DNA of 49,835 bases, from assembly GCA_964555675.1 (NCBI GenBank), contig CAZKTU010000020.1, positions 1-49,835 of the forward strand. The letters run 5' to 3'. The first letter of the stretch is position 1. The number at the start of each line of letters is the position of its first letter. This DNA comes from CAIWXH01 sp964555675 (GTDB taxonomy: Bacteria > Chloroflexota > Chloroflexia > Chloroflexales > Chloroflexaceae). A program made the translations under genes and the position numbers. Shown here in pieces: positions 34,597 to 43,695 of this stretch. The notes beneath the pieces were generated by a model that ran no database searches, had not been told where the DNA came from, and saw only the letters and a program-made list of their open reading frames with translations.

Positions 34597-36675
34597 ATGC
34601 GACGCGTGCGTGACAAGTTGCCTCTCATCGCGATCCTGCTGCTGGCGTTGGGCTGGCGTCTGCTGCTGTGGGCCCAGCCTGCGCACCAGCCGGCCAACGA
34701 CGAGGTCGAGTATGTGCAGGTGGCGCGCGACCTGCTGGCCGGGCGCGGCTGGGTGTTTTACGAGAGTTGGCGCTGGCTGCGGGCGCCCCTCTATCCGCTG
34801 TGGCTGGCGGGCTCGCTGTGGCTGGCAAACGCCGACCCGGCGCTGAGCGCCGTCGAGGCTCTGCATCGCGCCGCTTTGCCGAACCTGTTGCTGAGCGTCG
34901 GGCTGGTCTACCTGATCTACAGGCTGACCCGCGAGCTGAGCGCCGACGCTCGCGAGGGGCCGGCCCTGCTCGCCGCGGGCATCGCCGCCCTGCTGCAGAC
35001 CTACGCAACCTTCGCCAGCCTCTACATGAGCGAGACGCTCTTCGCGGCGCTCTTCACGGGGGGCCTGCTGATGATTGCGGGCTGGTGGCGGAGGGGCGGG
35101 CTGTGGCGGGCGGCCCTGGCGGGCGCGCTGCTGGGGCTGGCCTGTCTGACGCGTTCGGCCGCCCTGGTCTTTGTGCCGGTGGCGGGGCTGTGGATGCTGG
35201 GCGTCGTGCTCAGGCGGGCCGAGCGCGGTTGGTTGCAGGCCCTGGTCGCGCCCCTGGCCCTGGCGGCGGGGGCGGGCGCCGTGATCGCGCCGTGGACTGT
35301 GCGGAACTGCCTGGCCTATGAGGAGTGCATCCTGATCGAGACGGGCGGCGCGTACAACCTGTGGGCCTTCTACGAGCCGCGCGAGAGCCTGGACGAGATC
35401 AACAGGGCGCTCGAGGCGATCCCCAGCCCGGTGGCGCGCGCAGACGAAGCCACGCGACGAGGCCTGGAGCGGCTGCGCGAGGACCCGGCGATCCTGCTGC
35501 GCAAAATCCCGGCGGAGTGGACTAGGCTGTGGGTGGTGAAGCCGATCCAGGACCGCTTTCTGCTGCCGAGCGCGTATAGCGACCCGCCGCCCGCGATCTT
35601 CCTGGCGGCGCTGCTGCTCGACGACTTGCTCTATGTGCTGGTGCTGTGCGGCGCGCCGTTCGGGCTCGCCCTGGCCCTGAGGCGCCGCGACGCGCTTGCG
35701 CTGCTGCTGGGGCTGTGGGTGGTTGTGTTCGTCGGGGCGACGATGTTCACCCACGCCGAGGGGCGCTACAGGCACTTCCTCTTTATGGTCCTGATCCCCC
35801 TCGCGGCCCTTGGCTGGGGAGGGCTGCTGCGGCGCGAGCCGCTCGGACGCGGGCTGGCCCTGGCGGCGGGTGCGCCGCTGGCACTGGCGCTGCTGCCATT
35901 GGCGCTGTACTACCCCTGGGAGTGGGCGAGCAGCGGCGCGGCGCGCAGCATCTACAGAGGCGCGGGCGACGCACTGGCGGCCTGGGGGCGCGACGAGGCG
36001 GCGGCCGGGGCCTATAGGGCTGCGCTGGCCGCCGACAGGACGCCCGACGGCTGGATCGTCCTCGGCGATCTGCGGCGGCGCGCCGGCGATGTCGAGGGGG
36101 CCGCCGCGGCCTATGCCGAGGCCCACGAGGCCGAGCGCACCTACGTGGGCGCGAGCGCCGTGTGGGGCGACCTGCTGCGCGAGGAGGAGCGGCCCGAGGA
36201 GGCGCGGTCGGCCTTTCGCGGGCGCTACCTCGACCAGCAGCGCCTGGCCGACTGGAGCTACCAGATGCTCGGGCCGGCCCCACGGGACGCCATCGCCGTG
36301 GGTGATGGGCTCGACTTCGGCTATGTGGGCGGGGTCTATCAGGCCGAGGAGCTGCAGGGCGCCCGTGCGCGCTGGACCGACGGACGGGGCCGGCTGCGGC
36401 TCGCGCCTGGGCCTGGGGCAGAGCAAATGCTGGTGACCCTGCGGGCCGCCGCGCCGCGTCCCGGCGGGGCGCCTATCGCGCTGGAGCTGTGCGCCGCGGG
36501 GGCCTGCCAGACGGTGAGCCTGGGGCCCGGGTGGCGCACGGTGCGCGTGCTGCTGCCCGCCACTATGGCGCCTCTGGAGCTGCGCAGCCCGACCTTCTTC
36601 GGGCCTGATGGGCGCGAGCTAGGCGTGTTGGTGGACTGGGCGCGGGTGAAGGGGCTGGGCGGGATGGGGCGGTAG
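34597..36675 (+). CDS. GT39/ArnT-like membrane glycosyltransferase with TPR-like C-terminus
   Basis: A 692-residue polytopic membrane protein. The first helix (LPLIAILLLALGWRLLLWA) leads to the luminal acidic motif ANDEVEYVQVARDLL, the catalytic region of PMT/ArnT-like enzymes; about ten more hydrophobic helices run to residue ~440. After that come TPR-like helices (GAGDALAAWGRDEAAAGAYRAAL, GDVEGAAAAYAEA) and a beta-rich carbohydrate-binding-like end. Such enzymes move a sugar from a polyprenyl phosphate to an exported acceptor. The ATG at 34597 begins the family N-terminus; the frame further upstream crosses the N gap. It is preceded by dispersed repeat copy A and followed by copy B. Confidence 0.85.
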   Translation: MRRVRDKLPLIAILLLALGWRLLLWAQPAHQPANDEVEYVQVARDLLAGRGWVFYESWRWLRAPLYPLWLAGSLWLANADPALSAVEALHRAALPNLLLSVGLVYLIYRLTRELSADAREGPALLAAGIAALLQTYATFASLYMSETLFAALFTGGLLMIAGWWRRGGLWRAALAGALLGLACLTRSAALVFVPVAGLWMLGVVLRRAERGWLQALVAPLALAAGAGAVIAPWTVRNCLAYEECILIETGGAYNLWAFYEPRESLDEINRALEAIPSPVARADEATRRGLERLREDPAILLRKIPAEWTRLWVVKPIQDRFLLPSAYSDPPPAIFLAALLLDDLLYVLVLCGAPFGLALALRRRDALALLLGLWVVVFVGATMFTHAEGRYRHFLFMVLIPLAALGWGGLLRREPLGRGLALAAGAPLALALLPLALYYPWEWASSGAARSIYRGAGDALAAWGRDEAAAGAYRAALAADRTPDGWIVLGDLRRRAGDVEGAAAAYAEAHEAERTYVGASAVWGDLLREEERPEEARSAFRGRYLDQQRLADWSYQMLGPAPRDAIAVGDGLDFGYVGGVYQAEELQGARARWTDGRGRLRLAPGPGAEQMLVTLRAAAPRPGGAPIALELCAAGACQTVSLGPGWRTVRVLLPATMAPLELRSPTFFGPDGRELGVLVDWARVKGLGGMGR

Positions 36676-36709
36676 GGCCACGTCGAGGCCCACGCGCCGT
36701 GGCTCGCCA

Positions 36710-36830
36710 GGGCCGTCAACGGCCCGGCAACGGGTACGAAGGCCGCCCGCGTGGCCTGCCGGAGCCCGCGCAGGCGGGCTTGGCAGCCCTAGCCCGCCGG
36801 TTTACCGGCCGGGCAAGGTGACGGCGGGTG
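36710..36830 (+). repeat. Dispersed intergenic repeat, copy B
   Basis: This copy is homologous to 34272-34410, sharing ACGGCCCGGCAACGGGTACG, AAGGCCGCC, CGTGGCC and AGCCCGCGCAGGCGGGCTTGG. It can fold into several GC hairpins, for example AGCCCGC/GCGGGCT and CCGGTTTACCGG. It occupies most of the 238 bp between the GT39-like gene and the glycosidase. Confidence 0.75.
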
Positions 36831-36856
36831 AGCGACCTGGCCCTGCTGGACCATGG

Positions 36857-36862
36857 TACAAT
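36857..36862 (+). promoter_or_regulatory. Extended -10 of the secreted glycosidase gene
   Basis: TGG-TACAAT, 51 bases before the ATG at 36914. The -35 (GACCTG at 17 bases) is weak. Confidence 0.5.
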
Positions 36863-36913
36863 CGTTCGGCGGCCGCGCGCCGCCCTGCGTAACCGCTCTA
36901 TCCCACTCGAGGC

Positions 36914-38839
36914 ATGAGATACCCCACTCGACGCGTCCCCCTGCTTGTCCTGATCGTGCTGCTCACCACCTTGCTTCCTCCTATAGTGCCGGCGCCCGCG
37001 CTGGCGGCAGGGCGCCAGCCTGGCGTGCCGCCCTCACTATTCGGGCTGAACATGTACATCACCGGGCGCGAGCGCTCGGAGCCCGAGGCGGCGGCCCTGG
37101 TCGGCATCGCCGGCCCGATCGGGGCCCGCTGGACGCGCGAGGAGATCTGCTGGGCATGCTGGGGGCAGGAGGAAGAGAACCGCTTCTATGATCGGCGCCT
37201 GGGCATGATCGCCGACGCCGGCATCGGCATCATCGGCATGCTGCTGACTACGCCGAAAGAGTATCGCGACCCCAGCTGCGTGGCTCATGCCCGCGCGACC
37301 AACCAGCCCGAGTACTGGTGCCAGCCGACTGACATGGACGCCTACGCCCGCTGGGCGGCCCGGGTGGTCGAGCGTTATGACGGCGACGGCAACCGCGATG
37401 CGCCGGGCTCGCCGCGGGTCGCGGCCTGGGAGATCTGGAACGAGCCCGACATGGACGGCACCTGGCTGCCGCGGGCCAACCCGGGGGCCTACGCCCAGAT
37501 GCTGCGCAAGGCGTACGACGCGATCAAGGCGGCCGATCCCTCGGCCCTGGTGCTGAATGGCGGCGTCTATGTCTTCGACGGGGTGGGCCAGGGCGGCTTT
37601 ATGGACCGCGTGGTCGAGCTGGCGGGCTGGGACAGCTTCGATGTGCTCTCGATCCACCCCTGGCTGATCGATCACGCGCCCGACGACCCGAGCCTGATCA
37701 ACCCGATCGAGCGCTTCGACGTGACGGTGCCGGGGCGGATCAACCTAGCGAAGGGCTGGGCGGCGGCGCGCGGCGGCGGCAAGCCGGTGTGGGTCACCGA
37801 GGTTGGCTGGAGCACCTGCGGCACGGCCTGTGCGCCCCAGTTCGCCAAGAACGAGGAGCAGCAGGCGGACTACATGGTGCGGACCTTCGTGCTGGCGGCG
37901 GCGGCCGGCGTCGAGCACGTCAGCTACTTTCAGCTGGAGGATAAGTTTGCGGGGGCGCAGCAGCCCTGGGGCCCTGCGGCGATCCTGTACGAGAACCTGA
38001 GCCCCAAGCCGGCCTACCTCGCCTACGGCGCGATGGTGGCGCAGCTGCAGTTCGCGAGCTACCAGGGCACGGGGCCGGCGCACCGGCAGGGCGTGATCGC
38101 CAACCACCGCTTCGCCCTGGCCAACGGGGGCACGGTCGATGTTTTGTGGACAATCAGTGGACAGCGGAGCGTGGACTTCGCGCTGACGGCGGGGCAGAGC
38201 GCCACGTTGGTCGAGCGGGACGGGGCGGAGCGGGCCCTGGGCGGCGGCAGTGCGCGGCTGGCCCTGGGCGAGCGGCCGGTGTATGTGCGGCAGGTCGCGG
38301 GCGGGGCGCGCTCGTTCGGCGAGACCGGTCAGACGGTGCGCGGCGCCTTCTTGCGGGCGTGGGAGCGCGGCGGTGGACTGGCGATCTATGGGTTGCCGCT
38401 CACGCCCGAGCGGATTGAGCCGGGCAGCGACGGGCGCGACCGCAAAGTGCAATGGTTTGAGCGGGCCCGTTTCGAGGAGCACCCCGAGAACCGGGCGCCG
38501 AATGATGTGCTGATCGGGCTGTTGGGGGTCGAGTACCTGGCGCGGCGGGGCGTCGACTGGCGCGCGCTACCGAAGGTCGGCGGGTCGCCGGCCCAGGGGT
38601 GTCGCTACTTCCCCGAGACCGGGCACAGCCTCTGCCCGCCGTTCCGGGCGTACTGGGAGCGCAACGGGGGTCTGGCGAGCTTCGGCTTCCCGATCAGCGA
38701 GCCGGCGAGCGAGCCGGTGGAGGGGGGGCGGGCCCTGACGGTGCAGTACTTCGAGCGGGCGCGCTTCGAGGAGCACCCCGAGCAGCCGGCGGCGCGGCGG
38801 GTGCAGCTAAGCCGGCTAGGCGCCGAGCTGAGGCCGTAA
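36914..38839 (+). CDS. Secreted clan-A glycoside hydrolase with two FGFP/ERARFE modules
   Basis: A 641-residue exported enzyme. A signal peptide (VPLLVLIVLLTTLLPPIVPAPALAA) is followed by a (beta/alpha)8 glycosidase domain of the GH5/GH39-like clan A. The probable acid/base is Glu177 in AWEIWNEPDM, and the probable nucleophile is Glu296 in VWVTEVGWST. From residue ~470 there are two tandem modules, one with AFLRAWERGGGLAIYGLPLT and KVQWFERARFEEHPE, the other with AYWERNGGLASFGFPIS and VQYFERARFEEHPE. This module is frequent on exported Chloroflexota proteins and may bind cell-wall polysaccharide. The substrate is unknown. A strong terminator follows. Confidence 0.87.
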   Translation: MRYPTRRVPLLVLIVLLTTLLPPIVPAPALAAGRQPGVPPSLFGLNMYITGRERSEPEAAALVGIAGPIGARWTREEICWACWGQEEENRFYDRRLGMIADAGIGIIGMLLTTPKEYRDPSCVAHARATNQPEYWCQPTDMDAYARWAARVVERYDGDGNRDAPGSPRVAAWEIWNEPDMDGTWLPRANPGAYAQMLRKAYDAIKAADPSALVLNGGVYVFDGVGQGGFMDRVVELAGWDSFDVLSIHPWLIDHAPDDPSLINPIERFDVTVPGRINLAKGWAAARGGGKPVWVTEVGWSTCGTACAPQFAKNEEQQADYMVRTFVLAAAAGVEHVSYFQLEDKFAGAQQPWGPAAILYENLSPKPAYLAYGAMVAQLQFASYQGTGPAHRQGVIANHRFALANGGTVDVLWTISGQRSVDFALTAGQSATLVERDGAERALGGGSARLALGERPVYVRQVAGGARSFGETGQTVRGAFLRAWERGGGLAIYGLPLTPERIEPGSDGRDRKVQWFERARFEEHPENRAPNDVLIGLLGVEYLARRGVDWRALPKVGGSPAQGCRYFPETGHSLCPPFRAYWERNGGLASFGFPISEPASEPVEGGRALTVQYFERARFEEHPEQPAARRVQLSRLGAELRP

Positions 38840-38858
38840 GGGGCTGAGTATGGCGAGG

Positions 38859-38893
38859 GGGGGTGGGGCGCGCTTGCGCCTCACCCCCTTTTT
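38859..38893 (+). terminator. Intrinsic terminator of the glycosidase gene
   Basis: A 13-bp stem with one G-U pair, 38859-38871 with 38876-38888, loop GCTT, followed directly by TTTTT (38889-38893). Confidence 0.9.
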
Positions 38894-38896
38894 GCG

Positions 38897-39220
38897 TTAG
38901 AGCCTGGTGGTCTCGCCGGTGTTGGCCCGCGGGGCCTCGGGCTGCGCCTCATCGCTGCGCGGCTCGGGGCGAGGGGCGGACCTGGGATGGCAGCCGCCGC
39001 GGGCCTCGGGGCCGTAGTAGGGCCGGCCGCGCCAGTAGCCGCGCGGACCGCCGTAGGGGAAGCTCGCCCCGTGGCCGTGGCCGCGCCAGGGACCGCGGCG
39101 CCCGAAGAAGCCGAAGAAGAGCATGCCGAGCAGCAGCGGGAGCAGCAGGAAGCCCGGCAGCAGCTTGACCAGCAGTAGGGTGACCCCGATCCCCAGCAGT
39201 AAACGTCCGGCCATAAACAT
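38897..39220 (-). CDS. Small membrane protein with C-terminal TGETTRL tail
   Basis: A 107-residue protein. The first ~40 residues are two short hydrophobic stretches (RLLLGIGVTLLLVKLLPGFLLLPLLLGMLFFGFF). The rest is a Gly/Arg/Pro/Tyr-rich polar region (FPYGGPRGYWRGRPYYGP) that ends ANTGETTRL. A second small protein, at 42496-42822, ends PYTGETRRL although its body is different. The ATG at 39220 follows AAAGGACGCGACG. The function is unknown. The 127 bp upstream (39221-39347) show no clear feature. Confidence 0.75.
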   Translation of the reverse strand: MFMAGRLLLGIGVTLLLVKLLPGFLLLPLLLGMLFFGFFGRRGPWRGHGHGASFPYGGPRGYWRGRPYYGPEARGGCHPRSAPRPEPRSDEAQPEAPRANTGETTRL

Positions 39221-39347
39221 CGTCGCGTCCTTTCTGTAGTGATGGGGCGCTGTGGGCAGCCCGCATCTGATATACAGACTCTAGCGAACGATTGTGGATA
39301 GAATGTGAAGAATTGGCGCGCTGATCTAGGATTACATGATTACAGCG

Positions 39348-41021
<1,674 letters not shown>

Positions 41022-41187
41022 GCAGCTATACCTCTTCTATGGCTTTCTGATGCCGAAAAAGCAGTGTTTGATCGCAAAACTCAGGTGTACCCCTGCTGGA
41101 TCACCAGTGTAGCACAAGAATGACGCAGGTCGTGAAAGCGCGTCGTCTCGGGCGCTGATGGCGCGCAGGCGGCTGGCACGGCGCGGC

Positions 41188-41622
41188 CTACGCATCGGGG
41201 CCGAGGTCGGGGGGCCGGGGCGCAAGGCCGCGCTCTGGCGTGGCGCGCTCGCCGGCGGAGTCGTCGTAGCGCTGCTGCGCCCGCTCGACCTCGGCGATAT
41301 GGGTCTCGGCCCAGACTGTGATTGCGCTCATCACACCCGTCAGCGTCTGCCCAAGTGGGGTCAGCGCGTACTCGACGCGCGGCGGCACCTCGGCATAGAC
41401 TGTCCGGGTGACCAGCCCGTCGCGCTCGAGCTCGCGCAGCGACTGGGTGAGCATCTTCTGCGAGATACCCTCGATCTCGCGCTGGATGGCCGAGAAGCGC
41501 CGCGGCCCGGGGCTCAGCACCCCGATCACCAGCGTCGTCCACTTGTCGGCTAGCCGGTGGAGCACCCGCCGCGTCGGGCAGTTCTGCCGGTAGACATTGG
41601 GGGCAAACTCTTTCGTTTCCAT
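41188..41622 (-). CDS. HxlR-family winged-helix transcriptional regulator
   Basis: A 144-residue MarR-like regulator. The HxlR hallmarks are NCPTRRVLHRLADKWTTLVIGVL, with the conserved N-terminal Cys often used for redox or electrophile sensing, RRFSAIQREIEGISQKMLTQSLRELERDGLV (recognition helix) and VEYALTPLGQTL (wing). The last ~30 residues are a variable tail. It probably represses its divergent neighbour and itself. The start is ATG 41622, because the -10 TATACT ends 6 bases before it, predicting a leaderless message; the longer frame would begin inside the promoter. Confidence 0.92.
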   Translation of the reverse strand: METKEFAPNVYRQNCPTRRVLHRLADKWTTLVIGVLSPGPRRFSAIQREIEGISQKMLTQSLRELERDGLVTRTVYAEVPPRVEYALTPLGQTLTGVMSAITVWAETHIAEVERAQQRYDDSAGERATPERGLAPRPPDLGPDA

Positions 41623-41628
41623 GAGGTA

Positions 41629-41681
41629 AGTATACAACAAAAAAGTGCCTGCTTGCAAAAAGTTTGCCTGTTACCTATAGT
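41629..41681. promoter_or_regulatory. Compact divergent promoters sharing one palindromic -35 (TTGCAA)
   Basis: TTGCAA at 41653-41658 is its own reverse complement. To the right it is 17 bases from TATAGT (41676-41681) for the NAD(P)-binding gene. To the left, on the minus strand, it is 18 bases from TATACT (41629-41634) for the HxlR gene. Two similar blocks, AAAAAGTGCCTG (41639-41651 region) and AAAAAGTTTGCCTG (41657-41670), lie in the two spacers and are candidate HxlR sites. Confidence 0.7.
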
Positions 41682-41723
41682 GACTATTGTCGCTTCGTGG
41701 CCGCTAGCATAACGAGGGAAACT

Positions 41724-42365
41724 ATGAACATCGCACTTCTTGGCGCTACAGGGATGATCGGGAGCCGCCTGGCGGCCGAGGCTCTGGGGCGCGGCCATAC
41801 GGTCACCGCGATCGTGCGCGACCCGTCGCGCGTGGCGATCGCTCACGCCGGCCTTACAGTTGTGACCGGGGATGCCCAGGATAGTGTGCGGCTCGTCGAG
41901 CAGATCGCCGGCCATGACGCCGTGATCGGCGCGTTGGCCGCCCGCCGCGAGGGCGACGCGTCGCTGATCGTATCGGCGGCGCGCTCGCTGGTCGCGGCCG
42001 CCACTCAGAGCGGCGTGCGGCTGGCGTGGGTGGGCGGCGCGGGCAGCCTGGAGGTCGCGCCGGGCGTGCGTCTGCTCGACTCGGCGGAGTTCCCGGAGGC
42101 CTACAGGCCTGAGGCGCAGGCCGGCGCCGATGTGCTGGCGCTGCTGCGCGGCAGCACGGGCCTGGAGTGGACTTACCTCAGCCCGCCGCTGATGATCGCC
42201 CCTGGTGAGCGCACCGGCCAGTACCAGCTCGGCGGCGACCAGTTGCTCAGTAACGCCGCGGGCCAGAGCACGATCTCGGCCGAGGACTACGCCGTCGCGC
42301 TGATCGATGAGCTGGAGCGAATCGGCCACCGCCAGCGGCGCTTCACCGTAGTGAGCCAGGCCTGA
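41724..42365 (+). CDS. NAD(P)-binding SDR-like protein (NmrA/YwnB type)
   Basis: A 213-residue atypical short-chain dehydrogenase. It opens MNIALLGATGMIGSRLAAEAL (Gly-rich nucleotide-binding loop), has TAIVRDPSRV for NADP recognition, GDAQDSVRLVEQIAGHDAVIGAL, and TYLSPPLMIAPGERTGQYQLG in place of the catalytic YxxxK. Relatives act as NADPH sensors or flavin/quinone-linked reductases. The ATG at 41724 follows GAGGGAAA. Its divergence from an HxlR regulator with an overlapping promoter is the classic target arrangement for electrophile or quinone stress. Confidence 0.9.
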   Translation: MNIALLGATGMIGSRLAAEALGRGHTVTAIVRDPSRVAIAHAGLTVVTGDAQDSVRLVEQIAGHDAVIGALAARREGDASLIVSAARSLVAAATQSGVRLAWVGGAGSLEVAPGVRLLDSAEFPEAYRPEAQAGADVLALLRGSTGLEWTYLSPPLMIAPGERTGQYQLGGDQLLSNAAGQSTISAEDYAVALIDELERIGHRQRRFTVVSQA

Positions 42366-42436
42366 CGCTTCGGAGATCGCGCGGGCCGGCGTCACGGTGT
42401 TGATGGCGGCGCTTCAGGTGGCGGCGTCGCCTGGCG

Positions 42437-42467
42437 CAAAACGACCCTGACGGAAGGTCAGGGTCGT
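42437..42467 (-). terminator. Intrinsic terminator for the minus-strand small protein gene
   Basis: A perfect 11-bp stem, ACGACCCTGAC (42441-42451) with GTCAGGGTCGT (42457-42467), loop GGAAG. On the minus strand it is followed by TTTT. It can also serve the convergent NAD(P)-binding gene. Confidence 0.75.
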
Positions 42468-42495
42468 GGAGGGAGGCCGGCTGAATTGGAAGTGT

Positions 42496-42822
42496 CTAGA
42501 GGCGGCGCGTCTCGCCGGTGTAGGGCTCTTGCGGGTCGCTGGCGGCGGGGGTGGGGGGTGTGGTCGCCTGGCCCTGGATGGTGGGGCCGCCGTTGAGCCA
42601 GCGCTGGAACTCGGGATGGGCGATCAGCGTGCGTAGCTGGGGGTTGGCGGCGAGGCGCTGCGCGGTGGGGCTGTTCAGCAGGCGCTGGGCCTGGGGGGTG
42701 CGCAGGGCCTGGTCGACCTGCTCGCTCTTCAGGATCTCGCGGATGCGGTCGCGGTTATGCCACACCCAGAGGCCGCCGGCCGCAAGCAGAGCTCCGAGAT
42801 TACCGTTTTTTGGCTTCGCCAC
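42496..42822 (-). CDS. Small protein with C-terminal PYTGETRRL tail
   Basis: A 108-residue protein beginning at GTG 42822, with AAGGAG 9 bases upstream. A weak hydrophobic stretch near the N-terminus (LGALLAAGGLWVWHN) may touch the membrane. A helical repeat-like region follows (TPQAQRLLNSPTAQRLAANPQLRTLIAHPEFQRWL), in which the pattern xPxxQRLLxxPxxQ recurs. A Pro/Thr-rich linker then ends in EPYTGETRRL. The last seven residues match the tail of the 107-residue protein at 38897-39220 apart from one position. The function is unknown. Confidence 0.75.
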   Translation of the reverse strand: MAKPKNGNLGALLAAGGLWVWHNRDRIREILKSEQVDQALRTPQAQRLLNSPTAQRLAANPQLRTLIAHPEFQRWLNGGPTIQGQATTPPTPAASDPQEPYTGETRRL

Positions 42823-42939
42823 GCTGTTGCTCCTTACTCAGTTACTGCACGTGCCCTGCAATACGCAGATCATGGGCCCGCGTTTGATTGTCTGTCCACT
42901 ATGACGACGATGGGGCGGTCGGTGTTGCAGCGGGGCGCA

Positions 42940-43135
42940 NNNNNNNNNNNNNNNNNNNNNNNNNNNNNNNNNNNNNNNNNNNNNNNNNNNNNNNNNNNNN
43001 NNNNNNNNNNNNNNNNNNNNNNNNNNNNNNNNNNNNNNNGGGCGCACAGATGGGCGGTGGGCGCACAGATGGGCGGTGGGCGCACACATGGGTGCGCCCG
43101 TACGGGGTGGGTGGGCGCACAGATGGGTGCGCCCC
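42940..43135. repeat. 100-N gap and GGGCGCAC hairpin repeats
   Basis: N fills 42940-43039. After it come near-identical 19-base units starting GGGCGCACAGATGGGCGG, then two hairpins, GGGCGCAC-ACATGG-GTGCGCCC and GGGCGCAC-AGATGG-GTGCGCCC. The base run before the gap ends GGGGCGCA, so the gap probably interrupts this repeat. The 318-bp space 42823-43140 has no gene. Confidence 0.75.
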
Positions 43136-43140
43136 TACTG

Positions 43141-43590
43141 CTACGGGCGTGCGAAGAGTGCGGCGTACTCGCCGTAGCCCTCGGCCTCGAGCTGGTCGGC
43201 GGGGATGAAGCGCAGGGAGGCGGAGTTCATGCAGTAGCGCTGGCCGGTGGGGGCGGGGCCGTCGTCGAAGACGTGGCCGAGGTGCGAGTCGCCGTGGCGC
43301 GAGCGGACCTCGTTGCGCACCATCCAGAGCTTGCGGTCGGTGCGGGTGACGACGTTGGCCGGCTCGAGGGGGCGGGTGAAGCTGGGCCAGCCCGTGCCCG
43401 AGTCGAACTTGTCGAGGGAGCTAAAGAGGGGCTCGCCCGAGACGATGTCGACATAGATGCCGGGCTGCTTGTTGTCCCAGTACTCGTTGCGGAAGGGCGG
43501 CTCGGTGCCCTCGTGCTGGGTCACCTTATACTGCATCGGCGAGAGGCTCTGGCGCAGCTCGGCGTCGGACGGCTTGCTGAAGGTCTTCAT
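43141..43590 (-). CDS. msrB: Peptide-methionine (R)-S-oxide reductase MsrB
   Basis: A 149-residue methionine sulfoxide reductase that repairs R-methionine sulfoxide in proteins. Diagnostic segments are TEPPFRNEYWDNKQPGIYVDIVSGEPLFSS (partial), FDSGTGWPSF, HLGHVFDDGP and the catalytic Cys120 in RYCMNSASLRF. The two CxxC pairs that bind zinc in many MsrBs are absent, so this is a zinc-free form. The ATG at 43590 is 8 bases after AGGAGG; the longer frame to 43683 covers a TACAAT-like -10 (43626-43631). It is probably its own unit, 105 bp after the radical SAM gene. Confidence 0.95.
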   Translation of the reverse strand: MKTFSKPSDAELRQSLSPMQYKVTQHEGTEPPFRNEYWDNKQPGIYVDIVSGEPLFSSLDKFDSGTGWPSFTRPLEPANVVTRTDRKLWMVRNEVRSRHGDSHLGHVFDDGPAPTGQRYCMNSASLRFIPADQLEAEGYGEYAALFARP

Positions 43591-43695
43591 GGGGCGTTCC
43601 TCCTGAGGACTATGCTTACATAAGTATTGTACCCTGAGGGCACCCCGCGTTACGTTAGCGTTTCGCTGGAGGCTACTATTCACCCGCCCGTTGAG

